A stretch of DNA of 6,680 nucleotides from Bacteroidia bacterium (GTDB lineage Bacteria; Bacteroidota; Bacteroidia; NS11-12g; UBA955), in contig JALQWO010000094.1 in assembly GCA_023258655.1 (NCBI GenBank), positions 1 through 6,680 of the forward strand. The letters are read 5' to 3'. Below are positions 6,679 through 6,680 of this stretch, piece by piece. The notes beneath the pieces were generated by a model that was given only the letters and a program-made list of their open reading frames with translations, ran no database searches and was not told the DNA's origin. A program made the translations under genes and the position numbers. The stretch's first letter is position 1. Every line of letters begins with the position of its first letter.

Positions 6679-6680
6679 AA

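Overview
This window looks like ordinary chromosomal DNA from a member of the Bacteroidota. Three things point there: the type of seryl-tRNA synthetase and NFACT (RqcH-like) protein, the lack of clear Shine-Dalgarno sequences ahead of the five gene starts in the window, and a TAnnTTTG-type promoter box ahead of the cystathionine beta-synthase gene. This is inference from sequence features and family memory; no database search was possible. GC content is moderate and codon use looks uniform. I see no insertion sequences, integrases, phage genes, CRISPR arrays or RNA genes.

Layout. The left edge (3-1019, +) holds the last ~338 codons of serS, followed one base later by a DinB/YfiT-type gene (1021-1548, +), so the two probably form one transcript. 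It meets a minus-strand GT2 glycosyltransferase (1557-2402) tail to tail, with 8 bp between them. A 92-bp divergent spacer (2403-2494) separates the glycosyltransferase from a tightly packed plus-strand trio: a cystathionine beta-synthase with C-terminal CBS domains (2495-3874), type I methionine aminopeptidase (3883-4650) and a YtnP-like MBL-fold metallo-hydrolase (4653-5501). The trio meets a minus-strand NFACT/RqcH gene (5512 to the right edge) after a 10-bp gap; the 5' end of that gene lies outside the window.

How the genes work together. Most are housekeeping genes: tRNA charging (serS), N-terminal methionine removal (map), rescue of stalled ribosomes (rqcH), and sulfur or thiol metabolism (the beta-synthase, and possibly the YfiT-type protein if it acts on bacillithiol). 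The glycosyltransferase probably loads a sugar onto a polyprenyl phosphate carrier. The cbs-map-MBL trio is the only multi-gene unit whose spacing strongly suggests co-expression, but I can only speculate about a shared function.

I do not see an obviously new system. The points most worth checking are a possibly leaderless cbs transcript, a compact RqcH that seems to lack the helix-hairpin-helix region while keeping the DR motif, and an insertion just before the DxD motif of the glycosyltransferase.
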